In this document: positions 12,041-24,300 of the stretch, piece after piece
Layout: each line of letters opens with the position of its first letter
Position numbering within the stretch: the stretch's first letter is position 1
Position numbers and translations under genes: made by a program
The notes under the pieces: generated by a model
The model's database searches: none
Seen by the model: the letters and a program-made list of their open reading frames with translations, nothing else
Told to the model about the DNA's origin: nothing
Assembly: GCF_029168945.1 (NCBI RefSeq)
Contig: NC_083607.1
Location: 42,455,257 to 42,519,256, forward strand
DNA: 64,000 nt
From: Cannabis sativa
Taxonomy: Eukaryota > Streptophyta > Magnoliopsida > Rosales > Cannabaceae
Direction: 5' to 3'

Positions 12041-14089
12041 TGTAACGCTCTAATGCTAAGGCACGCTACAGTGCTTTTTCAATTATTGTGCATTCTTTGC
12101 TAATCAAAGAATTTTCTCGAAAAACGTGTCAAATTAAAACTTTTTCATTAATTATTAAACTTTGAAATGTAATAAAATCTTTACATATATCGGGATCCCG
12201 TTTTTAAACTTTTAAAAGTTAACATTCCAAAATATATAATTGTTACAGGTCGCACAACGACTATCAAAATAAGATCCCCAAATGTCCCGAGACCGAACAC
12301 TCCAGGTCGCGCTGCTTTGACATGTACAATCTCACCCGAGCTCAGGTTCATTCCTGTTCAGCCTGCGCCTTTCCTTTACCTATACATGGAAGCAGAACTG
12401 TGAGTCGACAGACTCAGTAAGAAATGTATATAACATATCATATAATTTTCGACCTGTAAATAGGCGCCCATACACCTATTTACAGAGCTTAACAGATGAG
12501 TATGAACGTTCTAACTAGGATACGACCATGTACCATGTACCACATGCACTCAGTATACCATCGTACTAGTGTAGGTAGGGTATGGACCGCACCTTAAGTA
12601 CTGTTAAGTGTTGTACCACAGACACCTTGTACCTTCCCGTACAAGTGCTGGTAACACCATGATGTATTTCCAAACATCATACACCTTACCAATGCACTTT
12701 GTACCGCAACCGTACAAGTGTTGGTAGTGTATGAATCACAACAAATAAGCATGTAGATACATTAACACATACATACATTCGAATATCCATATCACACATT
12801 ATACACAGTTCTTACCTGTTTTACGAATTCAAGTGTGCTGGCCAACCTGAACGGAAATCTCGTGCTAGATAGATGCCCTAATCACATTTTGAAACCGGGT
12901 AAGTCACATGATTAAAACCCTAATCTCGGGAAACCCAAAACAAAAATCCTAGGTTCTGCTATGCTCTTAATGGGTTATTCTAACTCTGGAAACGGGGAAA
13001 CACCCAACCGAGGCATCAAAATGGCAAAAATTGAGAAAATGAAAGGCCCAGGGAACCCTGCCAAAACTGGCTAGCCAGTTTTTGTGGCACTACAAACCGG
13101 CTAGCCGGTTTGCACCAAGTTTCCCAAAACCTTTCATTTCTTGCTCAATTTTCCTCCAAATGCAATGAAACCTTCTAGAGCTCCTATTCAATGTATAAAC
13201 AATAAAACCCAGCCAGTATTTCACAGAACAAACCATTCAAAATCAAATTTCCATTAAAGCTCAAAGCTTGAGTTTCAAAACTCAAGCTTGCTTAGAACTA
13301 ACACCATACACCAAAATCAACATTCAGAACCTTTAATCAATAAATATTGAGCATAAAAACTGAACCCCAACCATTTCTAAACCTAATAGCCCCTAAAACC
13401 CAATTTCTCATATTCAACCTAAACTTAAATTCAAGAACTAGGGTAGGAGTTGCTAGAGCTTACCTTGAGTTTAATTTCTAGTTGAATCCCTTGCTGAAAC
13501 ACATAAAATCAACAGCAAATCTCCCTTCCTTGCTTCAGCCGAAAGAGCAAAAGAGAGGAAGGATTATGTTGATTTTTCTACTTTTTTTTTTCTAAATGGA
13601 ATAAAGATTAAGGAAAATCCATTTTCCCTTGCTGAAATTAGCATGGCTAGGTGTCAACTAACCAAGAAGCCACCTATCCATGACTTAATAAAAAGTCCAA
13701 ATTGCCCTTTGACTCAAACTTAGGGTATTAACCAAAACTAGGGGTGAAATGGTCAAATTCCATAACCCCGCTCAATCTCGATAATTTATTTTCTCAAAAA
13801 TATTTCCCACTAAGAAATAAGGTTCTAAACTTACCCATGTGATCAATCTAGCCATCCATCGCATTTTCCGTTGTCGCCGAGCAAAAATTACAAAAATAAT
13901 ATATTTCACATATAAGCTAAATAATACCCCTAGAGTCTAATAAAATCTCCAGAATTGAGAAATTATAACTTTAATATTTATTTCTAAATATTGGGGTCAA
14001 CAATTAAATTAATTCATAAATAATAATAAAATAATAAAAATTAGTGCTAATTGCCTTTACTAATCTAAATTACTAAAGCGGTCATTACA
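12041..14089 (-). repeat. Gypsy 5' LTR
   Basis: This is the 2.05-kb partner of 5086-7130 with the same termini. It has a 4-bp insertion and scattered, mostly C/T and G/A, differences relative to the other copy. Its palindromes are at 13063-13082 and 13095-13112. Confidence 0.93.
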
Positions 14090-14094
14090 GTACC
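14090..14094. repeat. Right target-site duplication of gypsy element
   Basis: GTACC, identical to 5081-5085. Confidence 0.9.
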
Positions 14095-15935
14095 TAAAAA
14101 TGATAAACATGTTTGAAAAATATGTAATTTAAAGAGATCTCTATAAGTTATGTCAATATGGGAGAAAATTATCATATATTGGAATTTTTGTCGACAGTAA
14201 ATATTAAATGTGTGCATATGTAATAAACTAACATGAGATAGCAAGGATCATGGTATTAGATTTGTCGAGAATCATCGACATACATTTTATTTTTGGCCAA
14301 AATATTATGATGTAGTCCAGGCAAGTTTACTCGCATAAAGTGAAGTAAGACTTGTAGGGTGTGCAAATAAATATTTCTAATGAGAAATTTGCATATATAT
14401 TTGTACATAATGAATTATTGTACAAAGTTTGCATAGACATGAGATTGATTGAAGTAAGGCTTAAATATTGAGAAAATATAATCATGATTTGATTATAGCC
14501 TGGAATATATTTTATGAGGATTTATAAGCGTCACATAAATGTTGCAACAAAAAGTTATTTATTTGGAGCTCCTAATATAGTGAGAATTTTAAATAAGCCT
14601 TATCTAAAAATTCTAGAAGAATTTAATACATGTCTTAAGTGATATAAATTTAAAGTCACCACACTATATGACAAAGATCTTTGTATGAAATTAAGACATG
14701 TCAGTAAATTATGGTTTTAAAAATACGTATGGTTGTCTATGCAGCATAAATTTATAAATTATACGTTGTGATAAACTCTTGAAGAGTTTTTGATTAATTG
14801 AAGAACGAACTTTTATTTCTTTTGTATATCGAGAAATATTGAATGTATAAAGTTTGTTCATTAGTATTGAAGTCCTAAAGTACTTCATATGCATCAAGAA
14901 TTATAGATCTATGATCATTTTATATGGAAATTAAGATCCTACAACAAGAATGGAACAAATATATGGTCTTGGAGTACCATCATTGTCGCAAATGAAAATT
15001 AATATTATTATTAATGTGTTATGTTCATATCTACTTAAAATTTTAAATTTTAGTATGAACAAAGTTGTATACACACATGAATGATACAATTAGTTGGATA
15101 AAGATTAATGTTCTACAAACCCCTCATCTATAATTTAGAAGTCCATACATACTCTGGAAGAGTAATAGAAAATATATGATCAAAGATTTTATATGGTGAT
15201 ATTTTAAAAGTGATAACAATAATCTTATGAGATATATTATCACCAAAATAATTATGGATCATATGTGCATGAGGGGGAGACATATTCATGTTGCACTCTT
15301 TTTCCCTTAGCTCAGGTTTTGTCCCATTGGGTTTTCCTGACAAGGTTTTTAACGAGGCAACTTGCAAATAGTTATGAATATAAAATATATATTGTACTCT
15401 TTTTTCCTTAGCTGAGATTTTGTGCCACTGGGTTTTTCTGATAAGGTTTTTAAAGAGGCAACTTTAAATCATCTTAACATACTTGCATTTTATGAAGCAA
15501 GTAGAGAATGTGTGGGAGTGAGATCGTTGACATAGCATATTCGGGAAACATATGGATTCCACTCAATAAAGAAGTATCAACCTAAGAAGTTCTCTATGAA
15601 GATAATACTGCTTGCATCGCTCGACTAAAAGGAGGGTACATTGAAGGAGATAGAATTAGAACACATTTCACCAAATTTTTCTTTATACGTTTCAAGAAAA
15701 TACATATTGGTGTTCAACAAATTCAATCAAGTGTCAATCTTGCAAACTTATTCACAAAGTTATTACCAACATCAACATTTGAGAAGACAACAGACAAGAT
15801 CGAAATTCGTCGATTAGAAGATCTCCACGAATGCCTAAATGAGATGGAGTTAGTTTACACTACACTCTTTTTCTTTTGATCAAGTTTTCAGCAAGATTTT
15901 TAATAAGGAAATTATTATGGATATCTAAGGGGGAG
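14095..15935 (+). pseudogene. Copia B remnant, 3' part (RT and RNase H)
   Basis: The 14.1-15.1 kb part is too eroded for confident motifs but lies where RT is expected. From about 15484 the RNase H end is recognisable in shifting frames: EASRECV, then LYEDNTACIARLKGGYIEGD, then the FTK segment of the QQIQSSVNLANLFTK block, then STFEK and IRRLEDLHEC. This matches the end of a common plant copia lineage. The 3' non-coding module that normally follows (ACTCTTTTTCCCTTAGCTCAGG...) is present at 15863-15915. Two further copies lie upstream of the RNase H remnant at 15295-15362 and 15396-15463. Confidence 0.75.
15295..15463 (+). repeat. Two displaced copies of copia 3' non-coding module
   Basis: Two copies of a 68-bp module (15295-15362 and 15396-15463) share ACTCTTTTT, CTTAGCT, the GGTTTT...GAGGCAACT end and the phrase CCATTGGGTTTT or CCACTGGGTTTTT. 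A third, weaker copy lies at 15863-15915, directly before the polypurine tract, the module's usual place. Confidence 0.7.
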
Positions 15936-16150
15936 TGTTATAAATATTAATAATTATGTGAATGTCCAAATCTTATATTTATTACCATTAATTGTAATCA
16001 ACATTCTTTTTTTCTTAGTTTCTTAATATTTGACTCTTGTATTTTTATAAATAGGGGTTCACCCCATCGGAATAAACAACTGAGAAATTCTCATTCACTT
16101 TCTCTTTCTCTCTTCATCTTCTTCTTCTTTCTTCTCATCTATTCTATATT
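15936..16150 (+). mobile_element. Copia B 3' LTR (right end approximate)
   Basis: A purine run AAGGGGGAG ends at 15935 and TGTTATAAATATTAATAATT follows, as expected for a polypurine tract and LTR start. A TATA-like TTTTTATAAATAGGGG lies near 16035 and a pyrimidine-rich CTTTCTC/CTTCTTC stretch follows it. I cannot fix the 3' end because no second copy is visible for comparison. Confidence 0.6.
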
Positions 16151-16731
16151 ATTTTATAGCATATACTAAATTTTATATAAAAAAAATATTTACTTTTTGC
16201 TCATTTAACAAATTTTTAATAATTTACTAATTGTGCTATACATATACATATATGGTTATTGAGATTTTTACTTTTTCACTTCTTTCATTGTTGTGCGAAT
16301 GTAAATATATATTTATTTTATAATTCAAAAAAAAATATATATATATATATATTTATTTTATATACTAGTTAGAAGTTACAGCACGTAAATATTAGTTTTA
16401 TTTACAGTTTAGTTCTTTATTTTTTTTTTATTTAGATTGTATGTAAATGTATGATCCTACGAATGATTTGTTTTATTAAAGTAATATGTGTGCTATTATA
16501 TTTTGTTAGTTAAATATAATTGGGTATATTTAAGTCATAACAAAATAACACTTATTATTTACTTATAGAAAATTTAGAGGAACAACATATAAGTTTTGCA
16601 AAATTTAAAGCAAACATTATATAACAAAAACTAAAGAAAATGTGCAATCTTAAAATAGAAAAAAAAATTAAAAAGTCTTAATATATGGAATATTATTTGA
16701 AAAACTAAAAAAAGTATAGTGAAACTTGTTC
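16151..16731. other. AT-rich intergenic stretch with AT microsatellite
   Basis: No gene is seen. There is a short (AT)n run near 16333-16351. The 3' terminus of the Helitron (a hairpin followed by CTRR on the minus strand) should lie in or left of this stretch. I found no convincing candidate. Confidence 0.4.
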
Positions 16732-16864
16732 CTAATCTTTCATTGGTTTAGCTGCTTGAATGGTGAATTGATTGTACTTTGAACTCATCGTTCGTTTTGG
16801 ATCTACATACAACTGAACTCTCCATTTTTTGGCCGATAATTTCTCTGTAGTTTTTTGGACAAAG

Positions 16865-18731
16865 TGTTGGAATATGTTTTACCAGGATCTAGATTTACTA
16901 CCATGTATGTTATTTAACATCCTAAATATGAATTTCTAAAACAATGTAAATAAACACATATAAAGTTTCATAAATCTTACAGTGGGTGCCGCGGAAAATT
17001 AATGGATCCTTCCACTCAGATCTCTAACCCTTGTATCCTGTCTGTAGCAGGGTATCACCAAGATCTGAGCCCGAATGTCCTTCTCTTGAGTCTGGATTCT
17101 TCACAACCTTACACACTATGATTGAGTACCACTTGATGTGTATGGGCACTTACTCTATCAATAAAGGGTATGAAAATATGAAGAGAGGAAGAAGAGAATG
17201 TGGTTCGAATATGGTATAGAATAGATGGCTCAACTTTTTCCTAAAGGCAAGAATTTTCATCATCTTTTAGTGTGAGTCATCACTATCTATTTATAGGCAA
17301 CAACCTAGGTTTAGGTAAGGATTTATTAGGCATTAAAATATTAAAAATTAAATGGTAATTGCCTCTCAAAGTGGCCGACCATAGGATGTGGGCCCCACTT
17401 TGGAATTTTGCCATTTTTCAACAATTTTCCCTTATTTTCTCAAAAATATCATTTTTCCAATTTTAACCACTTAAATGCCAAAACTATTTATTTAATAATT
17501 AAAATTAATTATCAAATAAAATTGCCATTTAATATATTTATTAATTAGACTTAATAAAGTCTCTTAATTAATAAATAAGACCTAGAATCTCTTTTCTTCA
17601 CAATTAAGCCCTTGCTAAGTGAAAATTCATAAACTTAGTGAAAATTCATAAACTAGACATAGTCTAAATTTAGAATTATAATTGATTAATTAAAATCAAT
17701 TAACTGAGTCTTACACGCAGTATGGTCTCAACTAGTATGGAGACCATGGGCCTATACAACTAAGCTTCCAATAAGCAGAACTAGAATTTACCGAGTAAAT
17801 TCCCTAACTTATTAATTCCTTATTGCATCCACCATAGAACTTGGACTTGCACTCTCAGTCATTTAGAACGCTCTATATGTTCCACGATATAGATACGCTA
17901 TAAACATTTAACCATCGTTCTAATCTCAATAATCAAAGATCCTCTATAGATGATTTACACCGAGTAGGGATAAATTTACCATTTCACCCCTCAATGTGTT
18001 TTATCCTTAAAACACTTAGCTTCCTATAAATGATATTTCAGTGAGCGAATATAATCACTGAAACAAGAGCTCTTCCATTTATCTCTATTAAGCCAAGCTC
18101 GAAGGAAATCATCATTTCACTTCTATGTCCAAATAGAAGCTATAGATTCCATATCTATGTTTAGCGCTCCCACTATCATGTTCCCAAAATGTACGTATCA
18201 TCTTGACCAGAAAGTATGCTTAACTAACAAATCAAAGAACATGAATAACACTCCTGAGATTGAACCTAAGCATGTCAGGAGTAAGATCTTTTGATCTGAG
18301 ATCAACCAGTGATATTGACTTAGAAAGATACGATGGTAAGATTATAATATCTTTACCAAGATCAATTTCGCTCCCAGTCCAATGTAAACTCCATACATCT
18401 GAAACTAGCATACTTTGCCAATGTTCTAGAAAGAACATAACACTTATCCAAGGTGTAAGTATACTTTATCGCTGATTACCACATCAATGTAAATCCAATG
18501 CATTGATGAATCATGGACATTGTCTTTTGAAGCATGTAATCACAATCACATTCCATTGTGTTGACAACACTGTAATTGTGAATAACTATATGTTCTAGAC
18601 TTAACAGATGTTGTACACATTAAACCATAAACATGAAAACTACATGTAAACATAAATGACTTCTAAACTTTTATTGATAACAAATCAGATTAGATTGAAA
18701 TGAATTTTATTTAGGGCATAAAACCCCAACA
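16865..18731 (-). mobile_element. Solo family A LTR inside RPA exon
   Basis: This 1867-bp LTR has TGTTGG...CCAACA ends. It is flanked by CAAAG (16860-16864) and CAAAC (18732-18736), a 5-bp duplication with one mismatch. No internal element sequence adjoins either side. The RPA-like reading frame continues directly across it, from the 16-bp exon piece at 18732-18747 into 16864-16732. This is the classic outcome of unequal recombination between the two LTRs of a full element. Confidence 0.88.
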
Positions 18732-19200
18732 CAAACAACCTATGTTTCTGTAAAAGTAATTAGTAAAAAGATTTAATATACTTCTAATTATGAAAAGGTA
18801 TAAATTTTATATATTTATTTTTTATATTTACCTCGTCTGAATATGACTTTAATTGAAGTGCAGTACATGAGAATATGTTTTCTGCAACATCTCCGAACAT
18901 CACAGCATCTAGCAACTCGGTACCATCGTCGAGTTGTACATAGGTCCTTGCACTAATAATTTATGCAGAATATATAACGGTTAGTATGAATATCCAATAA
19001 GTTCAAATATTAATTTAGTTATGATGTGTTTACCCTAATGTGGGAAGACACCTTTTTCCACATTTTGGATTCTCACAATCTGTTTCTTCATTGTCGTTGT
19101 AGAACATAAGTTTCTTATTACATAAATCACACGACATGTAATAAAAATCTTGGTTGATGTTTTTTAATATGATTTCAGGTTCAATCCAATAGTATACTTT

Positions 19201-20839
19201 CTGCCAAAAAAAAAAAAAAAGAAAAAAAGAAACTATATATGTTAAAAAATTTAATATTATATTAATTATAAAAAATCAATGATATTTAATTAAGAAGTAA
19301 AATATCAACATATTGCAAAGAGATAGAAGATTACTACTTCTACTGCTACAACAGAAAAAGAAGCAGAAGAATTACTACAATTGACGTTGTTGGATTAATG
19401 TGATGAAACCAATAACAAACACAACATGGATGAAGCATATAGTCCAAGCCTTCCTCTATCACAATCACAACAACAACAACAACAAGTGCCGCAAACCAAT
19501 AATAATGCATATAGTAGTGAAATTGAATCAGTATAAGAATAAGAAAAAAGTATTAGCATTACTCTAGATGATGATGATAAAATGCAACTACACTAACTGA
19601 ACAAGACTATGCACGTATTTCTAGTAGTGGCGGCGTAGCTTGCTATATACCAAGCCTTCCTCTATCACAACTACAACAACAACAACAGCAACAAATTTCC
19701 CAAACCAATGATAATGCATATAGTACTGAAATTAAATCAGTAGAAGAATGGGAAATAAGTATGGGCATTACTGTTTAGAGGCATATTGTACTCTAAACAG
19801 TGACATTATGCATCTTTCTGTACACAGTAAAAGGCTAAAGGCCGAAAGAAATATGATTTTCCACAAATAAACATACCATTTTAACTCTTGTACAATGTAA
19901 GAATACCACTGTCTGCACCAACATATACATTACATATAATTAAATAAAAAGTGTAATGTAGTCAAGATATAGTGACTAGATATATTAAATGCATATGGGC
20001 TTAAAAATTAAAATACATGTGACTTGTTTGACCCTACTCAGTCACCAAACAGTTCAATACCCAATGCAATGTAAATAAGAATGAAACTACACCACTTCAA
20101 TACAAATAAATAAACGATCGGGCTCCACCATGACTTTGGGCTGTGTTATTTCAATATTTAAGGAAAAAAAGTTGAAAAATATGATTTAGCATAAAATTTC
20201 ATAACTTGTTGTTTTCCTAAATATATAATAATTCAAATCTATATTATCTCCTCTTGAACATAACAAAAATTTTTGAAATGAAGAAACCAATCATTGGAAA
20301 TTTTAAACCTTGCTTTACAAGGAAGACAAACATATTTATGTTAGATAGATATGTAATAACCACAAACAAGAAGTGTAAAAAAGAGTTCCAATACAGCTCT
20401 AAGAATAAACAACACCATGAAGCTTTTTCAAATAAATTATCTAATAACAATAAAAAAAATGAAATGGAGCCAAATTCATGTGAAAACCTACATGTTAAAA
20501 ACAAAATCAAGACAGTAATTAGTAATTAGTAAGCAATATATTCATTTAAAAGTAGTAAGTAGTACGATATTTCTTATATATACCTGAGTTGGTTTCAATT
20601 GTTTTACAAATCGGTAATTTTATTGTTCTTTACATATTCCCATTTTGTAGCAGATGAATTTGGAGAATACACATATGAAGGTACTTGAATAGTAATATTA
20701 TTTATGTCTGCTTTGTTATTTTCAGTCCTTAACATTGTAATTTAAATGTTAGGTTACTTATTAAAGTAATAAGCATTCAATATTATATAATAAAAAATAA
20801 TATTTAATGAATGTAAATTAATTTATGCATGAGTTGTAC
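19201..20839. other. Large RPA intron containing unrelated sequence
   Basis: The gap between RPA exons is 1.6 kb, far longer than the gene's other introns. It holds a plus-strand Gln-rich repeat (19444-19772) and an unrecognised 91-codon plus-strand frame (20254-20529). The rest is AT-rich. This may be inserted or captured material. Confidence 0.5.
19444..19772 (+). repeat. Duplicated Gln-rich coding-like segment
   Basis: A unit of about 120 bp occurs at 19444-19563 and 19650-19772. Both copies read PSLPLSQ, then a CAA/CAG-encoded Gln run, then QTN-N-NAYS-EI-SVE. The first has stops at its end and the second stays open longer. The shared frame and preserved residues outside the Gln run suggest an old exon duplication. 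I do not recognise the protein. Confidence 0.5.
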
Positions 20840-21978
20840 CATTGATGAAGTGCCGTTACTTCGGAATTTCCAGGATTGATTTCGATTTTACTTGATTCAC
20901 GACTTGACAACGACAATCCTGTATGAAAATGATATATTCAGCCTATTTATAAGTGGACGAAATTGATAATAATATATATGCTGTTAGTTAGTATATAAAT
21001 ACCACTCTTAGTTTGAACAATCATCTTTGTTTCCATTATTATTAGGTTATTTCCAATAACTTCAGACAATTTTTTACTAATATCTTGTACCAAAGCACTC
21101 CACAGAGTCAAATATATCGGGTTGAAGCTACAACTGTGATTGAAAAAAGTAATAGTATTATTAGTTTTGCTATGTATCATAATTTTAAATCCATATTAAA
21201 TTATTATGAGTGGTCCAATAAAGATTATCATTATGTATTTGTATTTTATAATATATATATATACCTGACATCGATTAGATATATTTCTTGTATGGTTCGC
21301 TGTCCATAAACTGTGTTCACCACTTTTGTTGGGTTTATTTTGACAGCTACTCCTATGATATCTGAAAATTGAATGTAACGTTAGTTAAAACTTGGTAAAT
21401 TATTTGTTATGTGTTATATCGTGGGGATCCGAAGTTACCTTGTGGTGTGTTGGAGTATTTGTCAGATGACAAGTTTTTAAACGTAACGAATTCATGGATT
21501 GGCTTAGAAATTTGTTTGCCTTCTTCTTGGACTTCAACAACTTGTGTTGTTGAGTTCAACGTCCAGCCATAATGGTATTTGTGCCATTTTTAAGGTATCT
21601 TGCAGGTGTTTTGTTGACACGGGCATCACTGATGTTGTAGGTGTGTAACTCATGCAAAGTGTCCTCCAAAGCTTCAATATCTTCTGCTTAAATTAATGCA
21701 TCATGTCTCTTTCCCTATGTAAAGTTTATCAATAAGACATGCAACAAGATTTTGTATTAGATAAACATTTAAATTATAATTTGTCTAGCACTGTGCAACT
21801 AATATTATTGTTAAAAGAGGAATAAGTCTACTTTTGGATCAGATAAAAATAGCTTTTGATATCGGACTAGTGAATTCATGCTTGTTCATGGTGGAAATTT
21901 ATGTTGAACTGTCATTTTTATTTTCCATCCAACTGTGGTGGGAGTGATGTCATCTACTGATTGGTGTAGAGTCGGCAT

Positions 21979-22200
21979 CTGATATGCTCATTTAATAATT
22001 ATATTTCGTTAATTAAATAATATTTATTAATTATTGTGAGAAGAAGTAGTATCTCAAATGTAATAAAATAATAATGTAATATAATATTAATATGGAAACA
22101 ATAATAAATCATACAAAAAAAGCATTTAGATTGATATATGAAACATGTAGGAGTTTAGGATAGCTAATTACACGGTCACTTTGCAAGTTTTCTGAAGAGA
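21979..22200. other. Spacer between RPA-like gene and RepHel
   Basis: About 220 bp of AT-rich sequence separates the RepHel end from the RPA-like start. No feature was recognised. Confidence 0.4.
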
Positions 22201-24300
22201 TTAATTTAAACAAGATAATGCTAATAACTCTGTGTACACGATATTTTTAGTCGAGTTCTTATCTTGTTGCGAAGTTGAAACAGATCGGATCAAGACTCTA
22301 ACTGTCGATGATATCTTTGCTCTTAATATTGCTACATATAACTGACCGTGTGAAAAAATATGTTGTGGTAAATAGATCCCAACGTAATCTAATGTTTGTC
22401 CCTGTGACTTATTTATAGTCATTGCAAAACTCAATCTGATTGGGAATTGCGTTCGTTTGAATGGAAAACTACTATTTCCTTCTACATTTGGCAAGAATGG
22501 TATCCTTGGAATAAACACTCTTTTTTCGATATGGTGTCCCACGATAATTTCAGCATCTATGATATTTCGGTTGAATGCCTGACATATTAAACGTGTTCCA
22601 TTGCATAAACTTTCAGAAGGATTAATGTTTCAAGCAACATTATGGGACAATTCTTTTTGAGTTTTAATTCATGTGGGGGAAGTCCATTCGGAGTTAAAGT
22701 GTTTAAGAAGTCTTCCATTATCGATTGCTCAGTATTATCTACCGTCTCATCCCTACTGTAGTATAGGTGTATTTTTCCTGGGAACCGTCCAATTAACAAC
22801 GAATTTATTTTATCGACAAAGCTGTTCTTTGGTGTTAGTATTGCACGGTTCATCATGGTAGACGCATGTTTTGGATATTTTTGAATGTTGTGGAAAACGT
22901 TTTCTATCAAAATATTTAAAGAACTGATGTCGTAATCATATGGTACAAGCATTTCATTTGGCATTTTGATGTTGTCATTGATTGTGTTTGGTGGCATGCC
23001 ATTGCCCACCAACAACACGTAGTCCAAAAACAACGGATCCAGTCTGGCTCTCATATTTTGAATTAGTCGAAATTTAGTCAATGTAGACCACAGGTATGAA
23101 TAAACCAAGCTAGAATTTATCTGCTCCTATCTCGTTCCTTTTTTGTACCACAGGTAACACCTGTCAAAAATCTCCTCCAAAAACAATCACCTTTTCGCTA
23201 AATGGTAAGGTTGTATTGTTAATGTCTTATAGCATTTTATCTAACGCTTCTATGTGCTGCTTTCGGGTCATTGGAGCCTTGTCCCATATAATTAATTTTA
23301 CTGCACAAAGTAGTTTTGCAAGTGCATTCTGTTTGCTGACACAGGATGTGCTTTTTCCATCGGCATCGAGTGGAAGCTTAAAACGTGAGTGAACTGTACG
23401 ACCTCCGGGAAGAATAGATGCTGCCACACCTGATGAAGCAGTTGCGAGTGCCACGACACCATTAGATAGTACGTTTGCAAGCAATGCCTTGTATAGGTAT
23501 GTTTTACCTGTCCCACCAGGCCTGTCCACGAAGAACGCATTGCATTTTTTTGATGAAATACTTTCCATTACTGCATTGTATACTTGAGTGTTGCTCAGTA
23601 TTAAGTCTGTCTGACGTTGTAACATCTTCCTCTGGAATTTCTACATCCAATTCATCGTTGATTTCTCTGGATTAAAATTCGTCATTATCAAAGATGATGT
23701 CTTCATCAAGCAGTTGGTATGAATTAATGTCTTTTTCCATAGACTCAATTGTTGAAGATATTGACCGTAATACTTGATATCTTACGTTTTGTGTACCAAT
23801 GTCTGAATTTTTGATATCGAGTGACATTTGTTCCTCAAAATGTTTCCAAAGTTCTCTGGGATATTCGGATTACAGTAGACCAATATTATTGCAAACAATC
23901 GCCTTAAACTGGAAGGCATTTGATAAAGGGATGCTTCGTGTAAGCAGTCTTCTAAGCAACTATCTCTCTGTAGCAATCCATGCATTGTTTTTGCATCACG
24001 ATATGTTGGCGCCAGTGCGCCATGTACTGTCCTGATATCTTTTAACGATAACGGCCCTTTTACGTGATTTAGCAGTATCCGCAAAAAATATCTTTCGCCT
24101 TCTAATGGGTTCGCTCTGACAATACGCCCTAAGACTGCAAGCTATATACTGCTGGGGACATCTCATTTACAATAAATCCGTATATTCTCCACATTGCTTC
24201 AGGTGCAGCAATCCATCGAGCTGTCTGGAACTGATGTATTTCACAACTTGTTGATTGTTTGATTCAGAGACCAAGTTGAATGCAACATGGTCATGGCCTT
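22201..24300 (-). pseudogene. Helitron RepHel, linker and Pif1-like helicase domain
   Basis: This is the helicase half of the rolling-circle transposase. 24084-23782 is the conserved linker (RILLNHVKGPLSLKDIRTVHG, EASLYQMPSSLRRLFA). 23625-23227 begins the helicase with a Walker A GGTGKTYLYKALLA, altered just before it from the usual DGPGG to DRPGG. The Walker B segment reads IIWDKAPM where the family has an acidic residue instead of Lys, so ATP hydrolysis is probably lost. 23108-22587 and 22542-22201 carry the C-terminal motifs (MTINKSQGQTLDYVGIYLP, SHGQLYVAILRA). Frames are separated by stops and small indels. Confidence 0.88.

Larger units (their letters stand above)
5086..14089 (-). mobile_element. 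Ty3/gypsy element, Tekay/Del-like chromovirus, full length, defective
   Basis: This 9.0-kb element has two LTRs of about 2.05 kb, a primer-binding site, a polypurine tract, gag-protease-RT-RNase H-integrase in gypsy order, and a C-terminal chromodomain-like segment. A perfect 5-bp duplication (GTACC) flanks it. It sits inside copia B and is therefore younger than that element. The LTRs differ at roughly 3% of positions by my hand count (about 40 differences in the first 1.1 kb, fewer after), mostly transitions. The polyprotein contains at least seven stop codons and one frameshift, so it is not autonomous. Assignment to the Tekay/Del group rests on the chromodomain and RT sequence as I remember the family. 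Confidence 0.93.
16732..21978 (-). pseudogene. RPA70-like single-strand DNA-binding protein gene, Helitron-associated, broken
   Basis: This is a multi-exon gene resembling the large subunit of replication protein A. Exons I can delimit with GT/AG borders: 21832-21978 (start ATG at 21978), about 21439-21716 (first OB fold, with HYGWTLNSTTQVVEVQEEG), about 21267-21361 (DIIGVAVKINPTKVV), about 20990-21150 (LTLWSALVQDI), 20840-20918 (LSLSSRESSKIEINP), 19034-19200 (zinc ribbon, MSCDLCNKKL then CENPKCGK), 18832-18952 (YVQLDDGTELLDAVMFGDVA) and a last exon ending in TAG at 16732-16734 (KKWRVQLYVDPKRT). Plant Helitrons often carry such a gene downstream of RepHel, and it starts only 220 bp after RepHel ends. 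Defects include a TGA in exon 1, a TAA and a frameshift in exon 2, and a solo LTR in the last exon. Confidence 0.85.

Noticed and set aside
15128..15367. 79-codon minus-strand frame over the copia B 3' module
   Set aside because: Antisense to recognised copia 3' sequence, with no domain.
16360..16400. Helitron 3' terminus at ATACTAGTTAGAAG
   Set aside because: A CTAG is present, but there is no hairpin at the required spacing, so the end is not supported.
20254..20529. 91-codon plus-strand frame and 88-codon minus-strand frame at the same place
   Set aside because: No motif recognised on either strand and A/T-driven composition. I mention it only as part of a possible captured segment.
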